From Christensenella sp. UBA4626 (GTDB lineage: Bacteria; Bacillota; Clostridia; Christensenellales; UBA1242): a DNA stretch of 26,792 nt. The position numbers and the translations under genes were made by a program. The DNA lies in contig DHNC01000026.1 of the NCBI GenBank assembly GCA_002406115.1, forward strand, positions 1-26,792, written 5' to 3'. The first letter of the stretch is position 1, and each line of letters starts with the position of its first letter. A model generated the notes under the pieces. It made no database searches and had not been told where the DNA came from. It saw nothing but the letters and a program-made list of their open reading frames with translations. Below are positions 13,601 through 19,600 of the stretch, one piece after another.

Positions 13601-16600
13601 TGTATTGTTAGATCAAACATTTACAAATGTGGATATAACCGCATCAGATTTGAATGCTAAGAAAACATTTATCGGTGGCTTGGCAGGCAGAGTGGACGGA
13701 ATTTTGCTTTTGTCCAACAATATGAACATGGGCAGAATCACACCTATCGCATCTGAAAACACTGCACAATATATTATTGGCGGCTTGGCAGGCAAAGTTA
13801 CTGACAGTGTAAACCTTATAAAAACCAGTTATTCATTCAGTTTGACAAGCATATTCACCAACCAATTGAAAGGTGAATCAATTGTTGAAACTCAAACGGA
13901 TGACATTTCAAGGTCAATCGGTGCATTGTTTGGTAATGTATCGGCAGTGTATATTGGCGAAGGAAATAGTAAAGCATCATACGACACATCATCAGATAAA
14001 TCCACACTGGATGCAGACATCTATTTCTCAACCGACCTGGCTTTGGTTCCAGAAGATTCAGGCTTTGGCACAAACTTGGCTTACTCGACTTTGGTAAGCA
14101 CAAACAATAATTTTTACGATCAAGCCATTGGCAATCAAGTTTGGGCAAAAACAACTTCAAGCAGCAATCAGATGCCATATATCTCAACTTTAAGTGCACC
14201 TTTGCAGGCCTTTGGCATTTTGAACAATGGTGCAACACAATATACTTCTGGCTTGGTTACAAATCCAAAAACATCATACGATTCTAGCAGTACCGAAAAA
14301 ACATACTATTTGTTAGGCGGTTCACAAAAAATTAGCGTAAACGAAGGTGTAAAAGGCATTTTGATTGGCAACACAACAGACACGACAGGTGAAATTGTTT
14401 GGTCAATCAATGAATTGACTGCTGGCTCAGCGGTTTCAAACGTGCATTTGAAATATATAAATACCACGGCTGAGGCTTTGATTGGCTTAAACCATGGCGT
14501 AATTTTCAATTGCTCGGTTGGTGGAACAATAAGTTCGGTTAAAGCAAACAGTACTCCTAACGAGCGCACAGGGCTTATCGCTAACACGAACACAGGCTTG
14601 GTGTCTTATTCATATGTGGATGCAGACATTAAATCACAAATTTCAATCGGTGCGATTGTTGGCGGAAATAGCGCTGGAACAATCAGTTCTTGTTATTTCA
14701 CGGGTTACATCGAATCAACTGCAGGTTGTGCTGGCATTGTTTTAAATAGTGTTGCGGGTGATTATGTTTACAATTCATATGTAGCTGGCGTTGTGCAAAC
14801 TTCAACTTCAAATTCGTTTGCAGGAGTTAGCCAAATAAATGGTAAAAACAACTTTGTAGACCAATATGCAAACCCAAAAGATCACAACTCATTAGCAACA
14901 GGTTCTAATCCACAACTTGTTTCAACTTACAGTTTGATGTCAAATGACATTGATTTGGCTGGCAACTGGTACACTGCTATAAACGGTAAAGCATTTAAGT
15001 TGGACAGTGAATTGTTTGGATACAACTATAACTATCCGGTTTACAACTTCAACAAGTTCTCTATCAGCAGTTCAGACGGCAAGCTTCAAGCGATGAGCGT
15101 TGTAAAAAATTCTCGTTACACAGGTAGAGGAAATAATGAAGATTATTATTTTGAAATCCCACATCTCGGTGTGTTAAATTCAATAAGCGGTGTAATTGCA
15201 GCAGATAAAGGCGGAAACAGATATTATAAACTCACAAGAGATTTGGACGGAAAAATTTCAGAAGATAAAAATATCTCATGGGCAGCAATTGGCTCTAATG
15301 GCACAGGCTTTGCAGAAGGGACATTTACTGGCACATTTGAAGGCGACTACAAGACAATTCAAAATTTGGATAATCAAGGTTTGTTTGCAACAATTTCAGA
15401 CTCAGCAATACAAAATATCAAATTTGCTGGGTCTTGGAACTTGTCTGATTCTGGTTTGCTTGGTGTCAATGTTCAAGGCAGTGACAAGGCTACAACTGGC
15501 GTAACAATTTCTAATATAGATTTGACAGGCGTCAGCGTGAGCGGCGAAAATGTTGCTTTGTTGTTCAACTCAATAAACAGCGGAACAATCAATTTATCTA
15601 GTTTAAAAACTTTTGATAAAGATACTAATACATTTGCAACAGTCAGCCCAACAGAGGTGGGTAACTACGGATTTATTGCTGCCACAATGACTAATGGCAC
15701 AGTAAATGTCGAAGATGAAACTCTTGGCGTTGAGTTTAGCGGCAATGTAGTGGATAATTCCTACATCGGTGGCTTGGTAGGTCAAATTTCTGGTGGTGTA
15801 ATTACATCACTTTCTGGCGGTAAGACAACACTTAGACTTAAACCTACAAATGCGGACACATTTGGTGGCTTTATTGGTTTGGTTACAAAATCAACATCTA
15901 CTGAAAACTCAAATCCAAAAATAAGCAACTTTAACCTTTCAATTGTGTCTAGTTCAATTTCGGCATACAAATTTGGTGGTTATGTTGGCAAAGTTGAGTC
16001 TGGCAGCATAGAATTTGAAGGTTGTGCGTTAGAAACAGACGAATCAGCAGATATAACAATCGATTTTGCAAATGGCTCTGGCAGATACTTTGGCTTGCTG
16101 ACTGCTGAACTTAATGGCGAGATTATAGTAGATAGTTTTAAAGCACAAAAAACTTACTCAATCAAACCAACCACCGCAAACAATGCGTCGGATGAAGAAT
16201 TGCATGGTTTTGGTGGTCTTGTTGGCAACATAAAAACGGCAGGTAGTTTAAGTGTGGGCAACATTTCAGATTTCCACCCAACAATCAAGGCAAACAATGT
16301 TTACAACCTTGGTGGTTATGTGGGCAAATACGATGGCGGCACAATCAATATAACAACATTGAATAATACGCCTATCAAACTTTATGGCAGCAAAAATGTC
16401 GGCGGTGCGATTGGTTATGCAACTGTAGCATTGTCAGGCAATGATGAAGAAGCTTCCGCAACAGGTGCATTCAACTTTATGTCGGCAGATACTCAATTTG
16501 CGGAATTGAATATGGATTTTGACGCTCCGATTGCAGCAGAAAACTGGGGCGGTTTGGTAGGAAAAGCTAGTGCAGGCATTTCAAATGCGAAAAACTTTAA

Positions 16601-19600
16601 CGCAATCAGCATTGGCGTTAGTTACGCTTTAACAACTTTGACAAATGTTGGTGGGGTTGTTGGATTGTCTAATGGCGTGATTGATAATTGCGAAAACCAT
16701 GCTACAATAACCACAATATTTAACTCATCCACACAAGCGTTTGGCGATGAATTCTACAATATTTATCTCGCACCGAATGCTGACAATAACCCGGCAAAAG
16801 ACATCAGTTCGGTAAAAGTAATGAATGTTGGCGGTATAGCAGGTAATGCTTCTGCGGCAATAAAAGATTGCTTAAACACTGCCGTGATTTCTGGATATCA
16901 GAATGTGGGTGGTATTGTCGGAACAACATCTTCACAAGTTTATGGCAAATTTAAAAAAGCCGGTTCAGAAAAAGCTGAAAACGGCAAAAAATATTTCGAT
17001 AAATCAGAAGATGGCAAATATTCATATATTGATTCTACTATTGTCAGTGAAACTAATGTTTCAACATATTATGAAGGCATATGCACAAGTTCGGGCACGG
17101 TCTATGGCGTATTGAACGTGGGCGGTGCAGTCGGATATTTGGCAACTAGCGGAAGCGAGACTAAATCCGCAGTTGTTGGTGTTATCACAAACGCACAAGT
17201 TTATGGCAACACAAATGTGGGCGGCTTGATTGGTCTTGCAGGCACGTCGGAAATTGTTGGCAACACTGTCAAAGCAGCAACAAAACAAGATGCGTCAGGC
17301 ACAACAAGCGAGGGCTCAGAAACCACTGAAACAACCTCAAATACTCAGTTGGAAATCAAAGGAATATTGGCACACACCTATATTCAATCAACTGTAAACA
17401 ACAAGAATGTCTACAATTCATACTATGTTTTGCCAACAAGCGTGGGCGGTCTGGCTGGTTCAACACGGGCAGTGGACAGTTCGGCTGTTACGGCAAAATA
17501 TAATGATGTCAGTGTTTCAATAACCACCACAACCGAGGGCAGCACATCAACGGTTGGCAGTACATCAACAGGCAGTACGCCTGTGAACAATGGCTCTAAC
17601 GTCATTTCAACAATCAGCAACTACTATTACGCAAAAAAGGCAGCAGATATCCAAGGCTCTGACTTGTGTGATTTGGATTTCGAAAATGACGATGCAAAAT
17701 TGGATTTCAACTCCATTTCAACCGGCTTTGGCGGTATGTTCGGCACAACAAGCACTCACACTGTTTTGGCATCTGTTAAATCTGAAAACAAAGTTTTCAA
17801 TATCAGCACAAACAATTTGGATGTGACAATTGACGCACCTCTTGGCGTGAATGTGGGCACATATTATGGCGCATATTACGCAGAAAGTACGGCAGAAATC
17901 TCAGAAACAACCGATGGCAACACACAAGCAGTTACAATCTTGCTTCCAACCCTTAAAAATGCTTCAAGCGTTAGCGGCGCTTACAACATCGGCGGTGCAA
18001 TCGGTCATTATTCATCAAATCAAACTGGCAACTTGCAATTTACATTTACGTTGTCACAAAGCATAAATGTTCAAGAAAGCGGCGTGGGCATGTACGTCGG
18101 CGGCGTGTTTGGCAAATTTGTCGGCAACATCGACAAACTTTCAGTTGAACCAGAAGGCTTACTCACAATCTACACCGACGAATCATATTACATCGGTGGC
18201 TTGGTCGGCCGCCTCGAAGGCAACATGTACGGTGCAAAAGGTTCAGGCAACGAAGTCGTATACTCAGTAAGTGCAGAAAATGTGTCAGTCAACGGCGACA
18301 CATCATCCAACTTCGGTGGCCTTGTTGGTATGCTTAAAGTCAAACAATCTGATTCACCACAAGACAAAGGCGTAATCGCAACAGCAAAAGGTAAACACAG
18401 TTATGCATTTACGGTAAACATAATTGAAAACTCAAATTACTACGATGGTGAGTCGGTGTTTAATGCAACAAAGAACGACAATGACGAGATTGAGTTATAT
18501 GCACAAGCGTATTACATCAATTTGGATACATTTGATATCTCTGCAAGTCAAAAGACACCAACACAAAATCCTTTGAACAATTCTACCGGATGGCACACTA
18601 GTTACACAGGTTTCAGGGCAATTCAACGTTGCATCTTGGCAAAAGACAATTATCAAAAAAGTTATAATGCAGTTACTGGTGTTAGTGAGGATGTTAAAGC
18701 GGGTTGGGATAGTATCACTGTGGTATATGACGCGGCGAACATTCAGGGCGTCGGCACTGACGACGGAACAGGTAATATCATATATACTATTTACGAAGAA
18801 GAACCTGATAGTCCAAAACTTTACACTAAATTTGGTATTGGTATTTTATTTAAAGACAAAGATGGAAATATGGTAGAACCGCCATATGATGATAGGAATG
18901 TAATTTTAAATGGAACCAACGGTGGGTCAGACTTTACGTATCTTGGAAAAGGAAAAGCTCTTTCAAATGTTAATATAAATTATTCTACACACGGAAAAGA
19001 AAACAAGGAAGTTCCAAATTATGGGATAACATCAAGTTATAATAACTTATATTACGGCTCTGTTTCCTATAAAGGCGAAGACACTCCATTTAGATTTGCT
19101 ATAATCTATGACAAAGATAGAAAATCTGCAAGTGGCTCAATATTTGAGGTTACAGGCTTGGCTACAATATCAACACGTCAATTGACAGAAGTTGATCAAT
19201 CAATAACTACTGCGTGGATATTTGGCGCTATTGCTGTTGTAGGGGCAATTATTGGCACAGTATGTTTGTTTATACCAGGCTTGCAATTTGTGCCAGGTTT
19301 AATTGCTGTGGCGGCGATAAGTGTCGGCGCAACAGGTACAACTATAAGCGTTGTGCAATTGGTTCATCTGTACACTATTAAAGCGCAAGCTGATTTGTCG
19401 AACTCTTTCTACACTTATCACATGAATCAAAATATGGGATACTTGTCGGCTTTGAATTCAAGAGAAATAAAATATATGGATACTGAAAATGGCATAGAAA
19501 ATGTAAGCAGTTCTGGTTATACAAACTATGACGAAACAATTGAAAAGTATTATGTTAAATACTCGTCAGTTCGTCCTTCAAATTATTACAACGAATTATA

